From contig JAGMBH010000156.1 of the NCBI GenBank assembly GCA_023129815.1, forward strand, positions 1 through 5,032: a stretch of 5,032 nt of DNA. Reading direction: 5' to 3'. Position numbers and translations under genes: made by a program. Shown one piece after another: positions 5,023 through 5,032 of this stretch; position 1 is the first letter of the stretch; each line of letters opens with the position of its first letter. The stretch comes from Dehalococcoidia bacterium (lineage in GTDB: Bacteria; Chloroflexota; Dehalococcoidia; GIF9; AB-539-J10). The notes under the pieces are model-generated. The model ran no database searches. It saw nothing but the letters and a program-made list of their open reading frames with translations, and had not been told where the DNA came from.

Positions 5023-5032
5023 AGGGTTCTTT

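Noticed and set aside
1..5032. CRISPR array, rRNA or riboswitch
   Set aside because: No regularly spaced repeats, no conserved rRNA segments and no recognisable riboswitch core were seen on either strand.

Overview
The window is bacterial and falls into two halves that meet near base 2545. The left half (1-2545) is AT-rich: one 60-base line I counted, 1141-1200, is 37% GC. It carries poorly characterised accessory genes. The right half is richer in GC: line 3061-3120 is 58% GC. It carries ordinary chromosomal genes. The seam is a perfect 3' half of a tRNA with a CAU anticodon and no 5' half. This is the usual scar left when an integrative element inserts into a tRNA gene and displaces the old 3' end. 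I read 1-2545 as the right end of such an element. Its other end, with the intact tRNA and probably the integrase, would lie beyond base 1. The gene set on the right and the promoter style suggest a Chloroflexota/Dehalococcoidia-like or similar Gram-positive-type bacterium, but this assignment is weak.

Element side. A truncated minus-strand gene (1-262) encodes a protein of an uncharacterised type. Next to it is a minus-strand gene for a small protein with one N-terminal membrane anchor (347-889). Diverging from that, behind a near-consensus promoter, is a 394-residue two-part protein (994-2178). Its N-terminal domain looks like a nucleoside deoxyribosyltransferase/TIR-like nucleotide-binding fold, and its C-terminal domain is of unknown function. 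Between this gene and the seam is a small excisionase-type helix-turn-helix ORF (2284 to about 2448, minus). It is well conserved in sequence but has no normal start codon. The cargo fits the general picture of a mobile island carrying defence-type genes, but no known system is recognisable.

Chromosome side. After about 230 bases with no convincing gene comes a polytopic membrane protein of the PrsW/YhfC intramembrane protease type (2777-3562, minus). A 338-base gap with no supported gene follows. Last is a tightly coupled two-gene operon on the minus strand, transcribed from a good promoter at 4993-5022. It encodes a P-loop nucleotide kinase-like protein (4388-4930) and then a deoxycytidylate deaminase (3901-4383). 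The second points to pyrimidine deoxynucleotide metabolism.

The most valuable points are the element boundary, the two-domain protein, and the arrangement at the right end of the element. There, a plus-strand ribosome binding site and start codon read outward across the attachment core.
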